Under the pieces are notes generated by a model. The model was not told the DNA's origin. It saw only the letters and a program-made list of their open reading frames with translations, and searched no databases. A stretch of 64,000 nucleotides of DNA, taken from positions 310,001 to 374,000 of the forward strand of contig NZ_BMTT01000004.1 in NCBI RefSeq assembly GCF_014649815.1. Direction: 5' to 3'. Positions 27,424 through 36,844 of this stretch are shown here, one piece after another (position 1 is the first letter of the stretch; each line of letters begins with the position of its first letter). The DNA comes from Streptomyces mutabilis (GTDB lineage Bacteria > Actinomycetota > Actinomycetes > Streptomycetales > Streptomycetaceae). Both the position numbers and the translations under genes were made by a program.

Positions 27424-28092
27424 TTCACCCGGCGGCAGGCCCGTCAACTCCCGCACGTCCCGCGCCAGGTGCGCCTGGTCGGCGTACCCCGACCGGTCGG
27501 CCGTCTCGGCGAGGGGCGTGCCGGCGCGGGCCAGGGCGAGGGCGCGCTGGAGCCGCAGTACGCGGGCCAGCGTCTTGGGGCCGTACCCGAAGGCGGCCAG
27601 TGAACGGCGGTGCAACTGGCGGGCGCTCACGCCCAGATCGTCGACGGTGGCGGCGACCGGGCGGCCCGCGTCGAGGGCGGCCACGATCCGGCGCAGGAGC
27701 GGGTCGGGGGGCTCGGTGTCGGCCGCCCTGGACAGCGCGGCCTCCTCCAGGCCCGTCGCCGGGTCGGGGGCCGCGTTCACCCGCGCGGTCAGCTGCCGGA
27801 CGCGGGCGGCCGGCCAGAGGTCGGCGAGGTCGGCGCGCCGGTCGCGCAGCTCGCGGGCGGGGACGCCGAGGAGGGCGGGCGCCGTGCCGGGGTGGAAGCG
27901 GACGCCGGCCCAGTGCCCCGAGGTGCCCGCGGTGACGTGGGCGCGGGTGTCGGGGCCCGCGACCAGCAGCCGGCCGTCGTGCCAGAGCAGGTCCATGCAA
28001 CCGTCGGGCAGGACCCGCCCCGTGCCGGGCGCGTGCGGGGTGTTGGTCCACACCACCGCGCCGGTCAGCCGGGACGCCCGTTCCGCGTACAC
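27406..28092 (-). CDS. AraC family regulator
   Basis: 228 aa. C-terminal AraC helix-turn-helix: [37 protein letters not shown], then [33 protein letters not shown]. The N-terminus ([27 protein letters not shown]) belongs to the DUF6597-type sensor domain common in Streptomyces. GTG start at 28092. The VOC gene, convergent and overlapping, may be a target or simply a neighbour. Confidence 0.9.
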   Translation of the reverse strand: MYAERASRLTGAVVWTNTPHAPGTGRVLPDGCMDLLWHDGRLLVAGPDTRAHVTAGTSGHWAGVRFHPGTAPALLGVPARELRDRRADLADLWPAARVRQLTARVNAAPDPATGLEEAALSRAADTEPPDPLLRRIVAALDAGRPVAATVDDLGVSARQLHRRSLAAFGYGPKTLARVLRLQRALALARAGTPLAETADRSGYADQAHLARDVRELTGLPPGELLAGP

Positions 28093-28102
28093 GCCTGCCA
28101 GG

Positions 28103-29038
28103 CTACGCCGCCCGTGTGCGGTACTCCTGCGGGCTGACGCCGTACGCCCGCTTGAAGGCCGTCGACAGGGCGAACGCGCTGCCGTAGCCGACCTGGCGGG
28201 CGATCGCGCCGAGCGTGTCGTCGGTGTCGCGGAGCCGGTCCGCGGCGAGGGCGAGACGCCAGCCGGTGAGGTACGCCATCGGGGGCTCGCCCACCAGTTC
28301 GGTGAAGCGCCGGGCGAGCGCGGCGCGGGAGACCCCCGACTTGGCGGCCAGGGACGCCACCGTCCAGGGGTGCGCGGGATCGGCCTGGAGCAGCCGCAGC
28401 GCCCGGCCGACGACCGGGTCGCCCAGGGCCCGGTACCAGGCGGGCGGCTCGGCCCGCGGACCGGCGAACCAGGACCGCAGCGCGGCGATGACCAGCAGGT
28501 CGAGGAGCCGGTCGAGGACGACCCCCTGGCCCGGCTCGTCGCGGGTGACCTCGGTCATCAGCAGGGGCGTGAGCGGGCAGTCCCACTGGTCGGCGGTGAG
28601 GGACAGCAGCGGGGGCAGGGCGTCGAGGAGCCTTCCGCCGATCTCGCCGCGCACCAGGTAGGTGCCGATCAGCAGGACCGCCGCGCCGTCGGGGCGGTCG
28701 CCCCAGGTGCGTACACCGAGGTCCATCGAGCCGTTGAGGGGACGCCCGTCGGGGTAGCTGCACCCGCCGCCCGGCAGGATCACCGCCTGGGGCGGGGTGG
28801 CGGGGTCGTCGGCGCAGGTGTACGGCTCGGGGCCGCGCGCGATGGCGAGGTCGCCGGCGCGCAGCCGCAGCCGCTCCCCCGTCTCCGGCACGACCCACGC
28901 GTCACCCCGGACCGCCAGCATCACCGTGAGCGGCGCCCGGTCCTCGACGCGGACGGCCCACGGCGGGTCGAAACAGGCGCGGATCATGAACGCGCCACGG
29001 GCCCTGGGGCCCTCCAGCAGGCCGGCGAGTGCGTCCAT
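28103..29038 (-). CDS. AraC family regulator with cupin-type N-terminus
   Basis: 311 aa from ATG 29036-29038; the frame is open to 29164 but that stretch overlaps the divergent gene. The N-terminal part ([24 protein letters not shown], then [19 protein letters not shown]) is the cupin_6 sensor domain. The C-terminal helix-turn-helix reads [20 protein letters not shown] and [32 protein letters not shown]. It is divergent from the NmrA-type reductase gene with 82 nt between starts, the usual arrangement for controlling that gene. Confidence 0.92.
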   Translation of the reverse strand: MDALAGLLEGPRARGAFMIRACFDPPWAVRVEDRAPLTVMLAVRGDAWVVPETGERLRLRAGDLAIARGPEPYTCADDPATPPQAVILPGGGCSYPDGRPLNGSMDLGVRTWGDRPDGAAVLLIGTYLVRGEIGGRLLDALPPLLSLTADQWDCPLTPLLMTEVTRDEPGQGVVLDRLLDLLVIAALRSWFAGPRAEPPAWYRALGDPVVGRALRLLQADPAHPWTVASLAAKSGVSRAALARRFTELVGEPPMAYLTGWRLALAADRLRDTDDTLGAIARQVGYGSAFALSTAFKRAYGVSPQEYRTRAA

Positions 29039-29120
29039 GGCGTCACAGCGTAGACGCACTCGTATGCCGGCGAGCCGTTCGGCGATGGGAACGCACGGCG
29101 ATCGGCGGTTGGCTGGGGGC

Positions 29121-29972
29121 ATGGCGGAGACGAACACGCACAAGGACATGACGGTGGTGGTCACGGGTGCTTCCGGTCGTACCGGGCGGCGGGTGGCCGA
29201 GGCGGCACGGACGGCGGGGATGAACGTGCGGGCGGCGTCCCGGGCGACCGGATTCGACTGGCGGAACCGGTCGACCTGGGCGGACGTCCTGCGCGGCGCC
29301 GACGCGGCCTACCTGGCCTACCCCACCGACGTCGGCGACCCCTCGGCCGTGGACGCGGTCGGGGCGCTGGCCCGGGAGGCGGCCGGGCTCGGCGTACGGC
29401 GGCTGGTGCTGCTGTCGGCACGGGGCGAGGAGCAGGCGCGGCCCACCGAGGACGCGCTCGCGGGTGCGGCCACGGACTGGACGGTCGTGCGGGCCGCGTG
29501 GTTCGCGCAGAACTTCAGCGAGGGCCCGCTGGCGGCGGAGCTGCGGCAGCACGGGGAGCTGGTGTTCGCGGCCGGGGAGGCGGGCGAGCCGTTCGTCGAC
29601 CTGCGGGACCTCGCGGACGTGGTGGTGGCGGTGCTGGCCTCGGGCGACCGGTACGCCGGGCGGGCTCTGGAAGTGTCCGGGCCGCGGCTGCTGACCTTCG
29701 GGGAGGCGGTCGCCGAGATCGCGAAGGAGACGGGGCGCGCGCTGACGTACCGGTACGTGCCGCCGCGGGAGTACGGGGCGAACCTGGCCGGGTCCGGGGT
29801 GCCGGAGGAGGAGGCCGCGTTCCTCGTGGAACTGTTCGCCACCCTGCTCGACGGCCGCAACGCCCGCCTGTCGGACGGCGTCCAGGAGGTGCTGGGCCGT
29901 GAGCCGAGGGACTTCGGGGAGTTCGTGCGGGAAGGTGCGGCGGCCGGGGCCTGGGACGCGGAGGCATCCTGA
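29121..29972 (+). CDS. NmrA/atypical SDR NAD(P)-binding protein
   Basis: 283 aa. N-terminal Rossmann motif VVVTGASGRTGRRVAEAA; further conserved blocks GADAAYLAYPTDV, RRLVLLSARGEEQ, TDWTVVRAAWFAQNFSEG and PFVDLRDLADVVVAVL are those of NmrA/HSCARG-type atypical SDRs, used as quinone reductases or redox sensors. The ATG 29121 start is followed by MAETNTHKDMT. The last codons are part of a 26-bp terminator palindrome. Divergent AraC regulator upstream. Confidence 0.9.
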   Translation: MAETNTHKDMTVVVTGASGRTGRRVAEAARTAGMNVRAASRATGFDWRNRSTWADVLRGADAAYLAYPTDVGDPSAVDAVGALAREAAGLGVRRLVLLSARGEEQARPTEDALAGAATDWTVVRAAWFAQNFSEGPLAAELRQHGELVFAAGEAGEPFVDLRDLADVVVAVLASGDRYAGRALEVSGPRLLTFGEAVAEIAKETGRALTYRYVPPREYGANLAGSGVPEEEAAFLVELFATLLDGRNARLSDGVQEVLGREPRDFGEFVREGAAAGAWDAEAS

Positions 29973-30011
29973 CCGGGCGGGGCACTGCCCCGCCCGGTCA
30001 GGATGCCTCCG
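29959..30011. terminator. Bidirectional terminator embedded in two convergent coding ends
   Basis: Perfect 26-bp inverted repeat (29959-29984 and 29986-30011) containing both stop codons: TGA at 29970-29972 for the forward gene and 29998-30000 for the reverse gene. Because the palindrome is read identically from both sides, both proteins end in Glu-Ala-Ser. Confidence 0.85.
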
Positions 30012-31131
30012 GCTTGTCGTGGTTCCCGGGCGGCGTGTTCTTCACGTGGGTGCGCAGGCGGGACGTGACGTCCTCCGGGGGCAGGAAGCGGGACCAGCGT
30101 TCCGGGAACTCGGAGGGCATGTCGGGGCCCGCCCCGCCGTTCGCGGCGGTGCGGGCCACGTACTCGGCGACCTGGGCCTGGCGCAGCCGCTCGTTGGCCT
30201 CGCGGGCGGCGGCGGTGGCTGCGGCCGGCCAGACCCGGTCGATGGCCGCGTTGACCGCCGCCCCGACGAGCACCGCGAACGCGGACACTCCGATCCACAG
30301 CAGCACGGCGACGGGCGCGGCCAGTGAGCCGTAGATCGTGGGGCCCTCGACGGTGTTGGTGAGGTAGATGCGCAGCAGGAAGCTGCCGAGCACCCACATG
30401 GCGAGGGCGACCAGCGCGCCGGGCACGTCCTCGATCCACGGGGAGCGCACCGGCACCGAGACGTGGTAGAGCGTGGTCAGGAAGGCGATCGACAGGATGA
30501 TGACGACCGGCCAGTACAGGACCTGCACGACCGTCGTCGACCACGGCACGATCCGCACCACGGCGTCCGGGCCGGCCACCATCAGCGGCAGCGCGACCGA
30601 CCCGATCAGCAGGGCGACGAGGAAGAGCAGGAACGCCAGCAGACGCGTCTTGACGATCCCCCGGACGCCGTCGAGGCCGTACATCACGGTGATCGTGTCG
30701 ATGAAGACGTTCACCGCGCGGGAGCCCGACCACAGGGCGAACAGGAAGCCGATGGAGATGACGTCGGGCCGCCCGCCCTTCATCACGTCGTCCAGGATCG
30801 GCTCGGTGATCTGCTCGACGCCCTTCTCGGAGAGCACCGCGCGGGAGGCGTCCAGGATGTTGGTGCGCAGGCTCTCGGTGGTGTCGGCGCCGATCCACAG
30901 GTCGACGTAGCCGAGCAGTCCGAGGAGGCTCAGCAGCAGGGGCGGCACCGACAGGAGCGTGAAGAACGCCGCCTCCGCCGCGAGGCCGAGGATGCGGTAC
31001 TCCATGCCCGAGTTGACGGTGTCCTTGAGGAGCAGCCAGGCGGTCCTGCGTTTGGAGACGTTCCGGTACAGGACCCGGGCGCGATGGAGCCGGCCGGAGG
31101 GCCGTTCGGGGGATTCACTTGCTGGCTGCAC
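29998..31131 (-). CDS. YihY/virulence factor BrkB family membrane protein
   Basis: 377 aa. Six membrane segments in the YihY/BrkB order: EAAFFTLLSVPPLLLSLLGLLGY, SIGFLFALWSGSRAVNVFIDTI, then LLAFLLFLVALLIGSVALPL, PVVIILSIAFLTTLYHV, ALVALAMWVLGSFLLRIYL and VAVLLWIGVSAFAVLVGAAVNA. The family (formerly called RNase BN) includes the candidate efflux or lipid-linked proteins BrkB and AlkX; function is not established. The charged C-terminal tail ends HDKPEAS within the shared terminator. Confidence 0.9.
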   Translation of the reverse strand: MQPASESPERPSGRLHRARVLYRNVSKRRTAWLLLKDTVNSGMEYRILGLAAEAAFFTLLSVPPLLLSLLGLLGYVDLWIGADTTESLRTNILDASRAVLSEKGVEQITEPILDDVMKGGRPDVISIGFLFALWSGSRAVNVFIDTITVMYGLDGVRGIVKTRLLAFLLFLVALLIGSVALPLMVAGPDAVVRIVPWSTTVVQVLYWPVVIILSIAFLTTLYHVSVPVRSPWIEDVPGALVALAMWVLGSFLLRIYLTNTVEGPTIYGSLAAPVAVLLWIGVSAFAVLVGAAVNAAIDRVWPAAATAAAREANERLRQAQVAEYVARTAANGGAGPDMPSEFPERWSRFLPPEDVTSRLRTHVKNTPPGNHDKPEAS

Positions 31132-31217
31132 GCCCTAAAGGTATCCGCCGCGGAGGGTCGCACTCATCCGCGGACGCCCGTCGGCCGGTGCCGGCTCCCC
31201 GCAGGTCCGCGGCACGG

Positions 31218-31223
31218 TAGGTT
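31218..31223 (+). promoter_or_regulatory. Putative -10 box (TAGGTT) for leaderless acyl-CoA dehydrogenase mRNA
   Basis: TAGGTT ends 7 nt before ATG 31231 with no Shine-Dalgarno sequence between, identical in layout to the aldO promoter. Confidence 0.45.
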
Positions 31224-31230
31224 CACGGTC

Positions 31231-32874
31231 ATGGCAGGCAGCACCCACACCGTGACGAATCAGGCACCGCCGCTGGTCGGCCACGACGTCTTCACCGCCG
31301 ACCGGGCTCTCACGGCCGCGGTCGAGCGGCACCTGGCACCGGAACTGCGGGAGGAGGCGGTGGCGGAGCTGTCGGGCCTGGGCCGCAGCTGCGGGTCGGT
31401 CCAGACACAGGAGTGGGGCGCGCAGGCGAACGAGAACCCGCCGGCCCTGCGGACGCACGACCGCTACGGCCACCGCGTCGACGAGGTGGACTTCCACCCG
31501 GCCTGGCACCGGCTGCTCGGCAAGGGCGTCTCGGCGGGCCTGACGGCGGCCTGGACGCGGCCGGGCGGGCACGTGCTGCGCGCCGCCGGCTTCGTCATGT
31601 GGACGCAGGTCGAGGCGGGCAACGGCTGCCCGCTGTCGATGACCCACGCGGCGGTGCCGGCCCTGCGCGCCGACCCGGAGCTGGCCGCCGAGTGGGAGCC
31701 GCGCCTGACCTCGCGGGTCTACGACCGGGAGCTGCGGCCGGCCCACCAGAAGGCCGGGGCGCTGTTCGGGATGGGCATGACGGAGAAGCAGGGCGGCAGC
31801 GACGTCCGGGCCAACACGACGGCCGCCCGGCCGCTGGCCGAGGACGGCACGTACGAGCTGACCGGGCACAAGTGGTTCTGCTCGGCGCCGATGTCGGACG
31901 GTTTCCTGGTGCTGGCGCAGGCTCCGGACGGGCTGACCTGCTTCCTGGTGCCGCGCGTGCTGGCCGACGGCACCCGCAACGTGTTCCTGATCCAGCGGCT
32001 CAAGGACAAGCTGGGCAACCGGTCCAACGCCTCCGCCGAGGTGGAGTTCGCCGGGACCTGGGCACGCCGGGTCGGCGAGGAGGGGCGCGGGGTGCGCACC
32101 GTCATCGGCATGGTGGCGGCGACCCGGCTGGACTGCGTGCTGGGGTCGGCGGGTCTGATGCGGCAGGCCGTGGCGCAGGCCGTGCACCACTGCGCGTACC
32201 GGGAGGCGTTCGGCGGGAAGCTGGTCGACCGGCCGCTCATGCGCAACGTCCTCGCGGACCTCGCGATCGAGTCGGAGGCGGCCACCACGCTCGGGCTGCG
32301 GCTGGCGGCGGCGTACGACGCGGCGGAGGGCGGCGACGAGCGGGAGCGGGCGCTGCTGCGGCTGGCGGTGCCGGCGGCGAAGTACTGGGTGACCAAGAGG
32401 TGCGCCCCGGTGGCGGTGGAGGCCGCCGAGTGCCTGGGCGGGAACGGGTACGTCGAGGAGTCCGGGATGCCCCGGCTGGTGCGGGAGTCGCCGCTGAACT
32501 CGATCTGGGAGGGCGCCGGCAACGTGCAGGCACTGGACGTGCTGCGGGCGCTCGGGCGGGAACCGGCGGCGCTGGACGCGTACCTGACGGAGGTGGGCGC
32601 GGCCCGTGGCGCCGATCACCGCCTGGACGCGGCGATCCGGGGCCTGCTGACGGAGCTGGCCGATCTGGGGGCCGCCGAGGGGCGGGCACGGCGGCTGGCG
32701 GAGCGGCTGGCGCTGGTGCTCCAGGGGGCGCTGCTGGTGCGTTACGCGCCGCCGGAGGTGGCCGACGCGTTCTGTGCCGCGCGGCTGGGCGGCGACGGGG
32801 GCGCGGCCTTCGGCACGCTGCCGCCGACGCTGGATCTGGCGTCGGTGGTGGAGCGGGCCCGGCCGGTGGCCTGA
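31231..32874 (+). CDS. AidB-like acyl-CoA dehydrogenase family protein
   Basis: 547 aa, the AidB length (about 540). Flavin-binding and dehydrogenase blocks: FGMGMTEKQGGSDVRANTT, YELTGHKWFCSAPMSDGFLVLAQ, RLKDKLGNRSNASAEVEFAGTWARRVGEEGRG and NSIWEGAGNVQALDVLRALGR. The two-domain N-terminus with WTQVEAGNGCPLSMTHAAVPAL matches AidB rather than chain-length dehydrogenases. E. coli AidB is part of the alkylation response and binds DNA; isovaleryl-CoA oxidation is weak. The open frame upstream of 31231 is antisense of the YihY gene. Confidence 0.9.
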   Translation: MAGSTHTVTNQAPPLVGHDVFTADRALTAAVERHLAPELREEAVAELSGLGRSCGSVQTQEWGAQANENPPALRTHDRYGHRVDEVDFHPAWHRLLGKGVSAGLTAAWTRPGGHVLRAAGFVMWTQVEAGNGCPLSMTHAAVPALRADPELAAEWEPRLTSRVYDRELRPAHQKAGALFGMGMTEKQGGSDVRANTTAARPLAEDGTYELTGHKWFCSAPMSDGFLVLAQAPDGLTCFLVPRVLADGTRNVFLIQRLKDKLGNRSNASAEVEFAGTWARRVGEEGRGVRTVIGMVAATRLDCVLGSAGLMRQAVAQAVHHCAYREAFGGKLVDRPLMRNVLADLAIESEAATTLGLRLAAAYDAAEGGDERERALLRLAVPAAKYWVTKRCAPVAVEAAECLGGNGYVEESGMPRLVRESPLNSIWEGAGNVQALDVLRALGREPAALDAYLTEVGAARGADHRLDAAIRGLLTELADLGAAEGRARRLAERLALVLQGALLVRYAPPEVADAFCAARLGGDGGAAFGTLPPTLDLASVVERARPVA

Positions 32875-32888
32875 TTTCTCGGAGGTGA

Positions 32889-32926
32889 GCGGGGGTGGTG
32901 CTGCGCCGACACGGCACCACCCCCGC
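32889..32926 (+). terminator. Hairpin terminator downstream of the acyl-CoA dehydrogenase
   Basis: Perfect 13-bp inverted repeat (GCGGGGGTGGTGC at 32889-32901, complement at 32914-32926), 12-nt loop, 14 nt past the stop codon. Confidence 0.7.
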
Positions 32927-33115
32927 CGCACAGGCCCGTTCAGGCCGAGTACGCCGCTCGGGGCGACGTGTTCCAAGTTTGGGCGCCGGTACGGCGGTCC
33001 ACCAGGGTTGCAGGGGGTTGCAACTTGCGTCCGGCTGTGTGCGGACTGTGCCCTTCAGCCCTGGGCAAGCGGTCATTATGAGACGAACATCCGACTCCGG
33101 GGAGGACGGGGACCA

Positions 33116-34405
33116 GTGGCGCTCTCGCCGATGGACGTGACGCAGTTCGCCGCCGTCGACACGGCACGCGCGGCGCGCGTGCTCAGCGAGGTCCGCTCCG
33201 CGAGACTCTCCGGCGGGCGGGCCCCGGTGGCGCCGCGTCCCGTGATCGAGCAGTCCTGGGACCGGATGCTGCGCAGCGGTGTCGACCCGGAGCACGACTT
33301 CCGTTCCGGGCTGCTGTCGCCGGAGGAGGTCCTGCGGCGCCGGGAGGCCTCGCCGCTCAGGCACGTGCTGCCGGTGTTGCGTGAGGGGCTGCTGTCGGTC
33401 GCGGACCTCGCGCACCACATCATGGTCGTCGCCGACGACGAGGGGCGGGTGCTGTGGCGGGAGGGCAGCGCGCGGGTGCTGCGCCGGGCCGACGGGCTCG
33501 GCTTCGAACTCGGGGCGGACTGGCGCGAGGAGGTCGTGGGCACCAACGGCGTGGGCACGCCGGCGGTCACCCGGCGGCCCGTCCAGGTCTTCGCCTCCGA
33601 GCACTTCGTACGGTCCCAGGCGACCTGGACCTGCGCCGGCGCGCCCATCACCGACCCGCGCAACGGCCGGCTGCTCGGCGTGGTCGACGTGAGCGGACCG
33701 CTGGAGACGATGCACCCGGCGACGCTGGCCTGGGTCGATTCGGTGGCCAAGCTCGCCGAGGCCCGGCTGCGGGAGTCGCACGTACGGTCGCTGGAGCGGC
33801 TGCGCGCGGTGGCCGCGCCGGTGCTGGCCCGGCTGGACGGGCGGGCCCTGGTTGCCGACCGGGACGGCTGGACGGCGGCGGTGACGGGGATGCCGCACCT
33901 GGAGCGGGTGGTGCTGCCCAGGTCCCCGGCCGCCGGGCCGAGGTGGCTGCCGGGGTTAGGGGCGTGCACGGTGGAGCCGCTGGGTGAGGGCTGGCTGGTG
34001 CGGGCGGCCGGGGAGCCGGCGGGGCCGGAGGGCGCCCGGATCGTGCTGGACCTCGGGCAGCCGCGCCGCTGGTCGGTACGGGTGCTGGGCGGTGCGGAGG
34101 ACTGGGTGCGGGAACTGAGCCCCCGGCACGCCGAGTTGCTGTACCTGCTGGCCGTCCACCGCGCCGGGCGCAGTGCCGCGGGGCTGGCCGAGGACATGTT
34201 CGGCGAACCGGCCCGCACGGTGACGGTGCGGGCGGAGATGTCGCGGGTCAGGAGGTACCTCGGGGCCTACCTGGAACACCGGCCGTATCGTTTCTGCGAA
34301 GACGTGGAGGTCGAGGTGGTCCTCCCGCCCGACCCCCGCGACCTGCTCCCCCACTCGACGGCCCCGGCGGTCGTGGAACGCCGGGGGGCGGTACCGGTGC
34401 CGTGA
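33116..34405 (+). CDS. GAF-domain transcriptional regulator
   Basis: 429 aa from GTG 33116 behind GGGGAGGA; ATG 33131 is an alternative. RPVIEQSWDRMLRSGVDPEHD is the N-terminal hallmark of AcoR-like activators. A GAF domain spans about residues 90-220 (MVVADDEGRVLWREGSARVLR, EEVVGTNGVGTPAVTRRPVQVFASEHF, GAPITDPRNGRLLGVVDVSG). No AAA+ or Fis domain follows; instead the C-terminus (ELSPRHAELLYLLAVHRAGRSAAGLAEDMFG, TVTVRAEMSRVRRYLG) is a winged helix. The 190-nt region upstream of the start probably holds the promoter. Targets are unknown. Confidence 0.87.
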   Translation: MALSPMDVTQFAAVDTARAARVLSEVRSARLSGGRAPVAPRPVIEQSWDRMLRSGVDPEHDFRSGLLSPEEVLRRREASPLRHVLPVLREGLLSVADLAHHIMVVADDEGRVLWREGSARVLRRADGLGFELGADWREEVVGTNGVGTPAVTRRPVQVFASEHFVRSQATWTCAGAPITDPRNGRLLGVVDVSGPLETMHPATLAWVDSVAKLAEARLRESHVRSLERLRAVAAPVLARLDGRALVADRDGWTAAVTGMPHLERVVLPRSPAAGPRWLPGLGACTVEPLGEGWLVRAAGEPAGPEGARIVLDLGQPRRWSVRVLGGAEDWVRELSPRHAELLYLLAVHRAGRSAAGLAEDMFGEPARTVTVRAEMSRVRRYLGAYLEHRPYRFCEDVEVEVVLPPDPRDLLPHSTAPAVVERRGAVPVP

Positions 34406-34769
34406 CTGGACGGCACCGCGCCGAGGGCACCGGCGCCCCCACCGGACTCCCCGCCGGGCCGGCGCCGGTCGCCGGCCGGACCCGCCCGGTCCGTCCCCCG
34501 CCCGGACCGAGCCCGTCCACCCCTCCCCCTCCCCCTCCCACCGTCCCGCCCCGGGCCCAGCTCGGCCCGGCGGGCGGGTCCGGACGACCGCCGCCACGGC
34601 GGTCGCGGCGGCGAGCGCACGCACGAAAGCGGTACGTTCTCGCATATTTGCAGCGTCCTCGTCCGCCAGGCCGCCCGACTGTCGTAGCATCCTCTACGGA
34701 CCGCCCCAGCTGCTCCTCGGTCAACGCGGCCACCTTCGAGCGCAGTTGGACGGTGCATCTGGAGGTTTC
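34406..34769. other. 364-nt intergenic region with possible reverse-strand gene debris
   Basis: No convincing gene. The left part is a C-rich low-complexity stretch (34480-34560). On the reverse strand two short coherent pieces are seen: a signal-like MRERTAFVRALAAATAVAAVV beginning near 34645, and LRSKVAALTEEQLGRSVEDA near 34685-34745 in another frame. A small CGTAG-CTACG inverted repeat lies at 34683-34698. The forward gene's ribosome-binding site GGAGG is at 34761-34765. The fragments may be decayed coding sequence or chance. Confidence 0.4.
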
Positions 34770-36077
34770 ATGAAGCATCGCGGCAGACACCGCCGGCGCA
34801 GGCGGGGCAAGGCGCTGCGCGCGGCCCTGGCCGGCGCGGCCCTCGCGCTCACGGGCGCCGCCACGATGATCAGCGCCTCGCAGGCCACGGTGGCCGACGA
34901 CCCGGGCGCCCTGAAACCCTTCACCTCCACCGCCGCGACCGAGGACCTGCGGCTGACGGAGCATCACGTACCGCGCCCCTGGCTCGACCGGCTCTCCGCC
35001 GCGATGGGCCAGCCGGTGGGCGTCGGCGCCGTCCTCGACTCCGCCGACCACACACTGCGCGACGCCGACGACTGCACGACCGGGGAGCGGGAGGCGCTGC
35101 CGGTCTCCCCCGCGGCCACCCGCGCCTACTGCTGGGAGGAGGGCGACACCGAGGGCTGGCGCCCCGGCGCGGTCACCACCTCCGGGGACGCCGACGAGGA
35201 CGGCCGCTGGGGCACCCACCGCGTCATCCTCTCCGCCTGGACCCGCGACGACGGCACACCCGAGGGCGGTCTCGCCCGGGTGTCGTTCGTCGACGCCGAC
35301 GACCCCGACCGCCTCACCTACACCTCGGCGCTGCTCGCCGTACCCGTCGACGGCGGCCACGACTACCGGGGGCTCTCCTCCCCCGTATCCGGCATGGTCT
35401 GGTACCAGGACAAGCTGCTGGTCACCGCCGGCACCGGCGGCCGCGACGCGCTGTTCGTGTACGACGTGGACCGGATCCAGCGAGCCACGACCGACGGTTC
35501 CACCGTCGGCCGGGTACCCGGCGGCTGGGCGGCGGGCGGCCACCCGTACGTGCTGCCCGCCATCGCCTCGTACCGGCTCCCCGACTCCTCCGGCGCCGCG
35601 CGTCCCGGGGCGATCTCGCTGGACCGCGGCACGGTCCCGGACAGCCTGGTGGCGAGCGAGCGGGTGCCCTCGGACGGCGACCGTCCCACCCGGCTGTGGC
35701 GCTACGCCCTCAGCACGGACCCGGCGCGCACCGGACTGCCGGACGCCGACCCCGCCGGGCACGTCGACGCGGTGGAGGCGTACGAGACCGGGGCGGCCGA
35801 GGTGGGCGGCGTGCTCTCCTACCGCCCGGCGGGCGCGGCGCGGGCCGACTGGTACCTGGGACGCGCGGCCGGCGGGGACGACGGGCGCGGCACCCTGTGG
35901 CGCCAGGACACGGAGGGCGCCCGGGCCGGGGAGTGCGGGGCGGACCGTTCGCAGCGCTGCTGGAGCGGACCCGCGGGCCCCCTGTCGTACTGGGCCGAGA
36001 CCGGTGAGGTCTGGTCGCAGTCGGGCCGGATGCTGTTCGCGGTACCGATGAGGTCGATCGAGGACGCCCTGGACTGA
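34770..36077 (+). CDS. Secreted protein of unknown function
   Basis: 435 aa from ATG 34770 with GGAGG 5-9 nt upstream. A basic n-region (KHRGRHRRRRRGK) and hydrophobic core (AALAGAALALTGAATMI) ending near ASQATVADD form a Sec signal peptide. The mature protein has four Cys (about residues 97, 116 and two near 390-397) likely to pair, with beta-rich, possibly propeller-like repeats (LVTAGTGGRDALFVYDVDRI, RLWRYALSTDPARTGL, GRGTLWRQDTEGA). No catalytic motif or named family was recognised. Confidence 0.8.
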   Translation: MKHRGRHRRRRRGKALRAALAGAALALTGAATMISASQATVADDPGALKPFTSTAATEDLRLTEHHVPRPWLDRLSAAMGQPVGVGAVLDSADHTLRDADDCTTGEREALPVSPAATRAYCWEEGDTEGWRPGAVTTSGDADEDGRWGTHRVILSAWTRDDGTPEGGLARVSFVDADDPDRLTYTSALLAVPVDGGHDYRGLSSPVSGMVWYQDKLLVTAGTGGRDALFVYDVDRIQRATTDGSTVGRVPGGWAAGGHPYVLPAIASYRLPDSSGAARPGAISLDRGTVPDSLVASERVPSDGDRPTRLWRYALSTDPARTGLPDADPAGHVDAVEAYETGAAEVGGVLSYRPAGAARADWYLGRAAGGDDGRGTLWRQDTEGARAGECGADRSQRCWSGPAGPLSYWAETGEVWSQSGRMLFAVPMRSIEDALD

Positions 36078-36141
36078 GGCCGTCGCGGTGCGACCGGACG
36101 GGGATCGACAGATCCGCGGAGCTGGTGATTCCCTGACCGGC

Positions 36142-36714
36142 ATGACCAACATCGCCGTGACCACCTGGTCCCTGGAGCAGACGGCGCCGACCGATCTGCT
36201 GCCGGCCGCCGCGCCCGAGGGGGACGTCCGGATCGTCCGCTCCGAGGTGCCCTCCCCCGAGTTCAGCCGCTTCCTGTACGCCTCGGTCGGCGGGGACATC
36301 CGCTGGACGGACCGGCTCGGCTGGAGCCACGCGCGGTGGCGGGAGCACCTGGAGCGGCCCGGTGTGGAGACCTGGGTCGCCTACGACCGCGGCACGCCCG
36401 CGGGGTACGTGGAGCTGACGCCCGGGGACGACGGGGTCGTGGAGATCGAGTACTTCGGCCTGCTCCCGGCCTTCCGGGGCCGGCGCATCGGCGGCCACCT
36501 GCTCTCTTACGGCACCGCCCGCGCCTGGGACCTGGCGGAGCGCTGGCCGGGGCTGGCCACGACCAAGAGGGTGTGGCTGCACACCTGCAGCAAGGACGGC
36601 GAGCACGCGATGGGCAACTACCAGCGGCGGGGCTTCCGCCTCTTCGACACCAAGGTCGAGGAGGAGCCGGAGGCGGCCACCCCGGGGCCCTGGCCCGGAG
36701 CGTTCCCCGCCTGA
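36142..36714 (+). CDS. GNAT family N-acetyltransferase
   Basis: 190 aa from ATG 36142. The acetyl-CoA-binding motif A is DGVVEIEYFGLLPAFRGRRIGGHLLSYGTARAWDLA, followed by motif B NYQRRGFRLFDTKVEEE. The N-terminal half supplies the substrate side and has no recognisable signature. Substrate unknown. It lies just upstream of the sulfur cluster but is separated from it by a 33-bp inverted repeat, so it is probably a separate transcript. Confidence 0.9.
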   Translation: MTNIAVTTWSLEQTAPTDLLPAAAPEGDVRIVRSEVPSPEFSRFLYASVGGDIRWTDRLGWSHARWREHLERPGVETWVAYDRGTPAGYVELTPGDDGVVEIEYFGLLPAFRGRRIGGHLLSYGTARAWDLAERWPGLATTKRVWLHTCSKDGEHAMGNYQRRGFRLFDTKVEEEPEAATPGPWPGAFPA

Positions 36715-36757
36715 CCGACCGCCCGACCGGGGCTCGCACCCCTGGGTGTGACCCACG

Positions 36758-36790
36758 ACACCCTTGTCTCGCTGTACGAGACAAGGGTGT
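36758..36790. promoter_or_regulatory. 33-bp inverted repeat between the GNAT gene and the sulfur leader
   Basis: Perfect 13-bp arms (ACACCCTTGTCTC at 36758-36770 and its complement at 36778-36790) with a 7-nt loop. It lies 44 nt beyond the GNAT stop and 54 nt before the leader peptide. It can be a terminator for the GNAT gene or an operator for the sulfur operon; a second palindrome CTGGAC-TGT-GTCCAG sits at 36808-36822, over the expected -35 of a leaderless leader-peptide transcript. Confidence 0.6.
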
Positions 36791-36844
36791 CTGCATTTTG
36801 GACATTGCTGGACTGTGTCCAGATCGCCGTGCCAGTCTTCCGTC

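Noticed and set aside
34248-34690. Reverse-strand gene with a signal-like N-terminus (MRERTAFVRALAAATAV)
   Set aside because: No ribosome-binding site, and after 30 residues it becomes low-complexity Gly/Arg sequence; kept only as a note in the intergenic entry.
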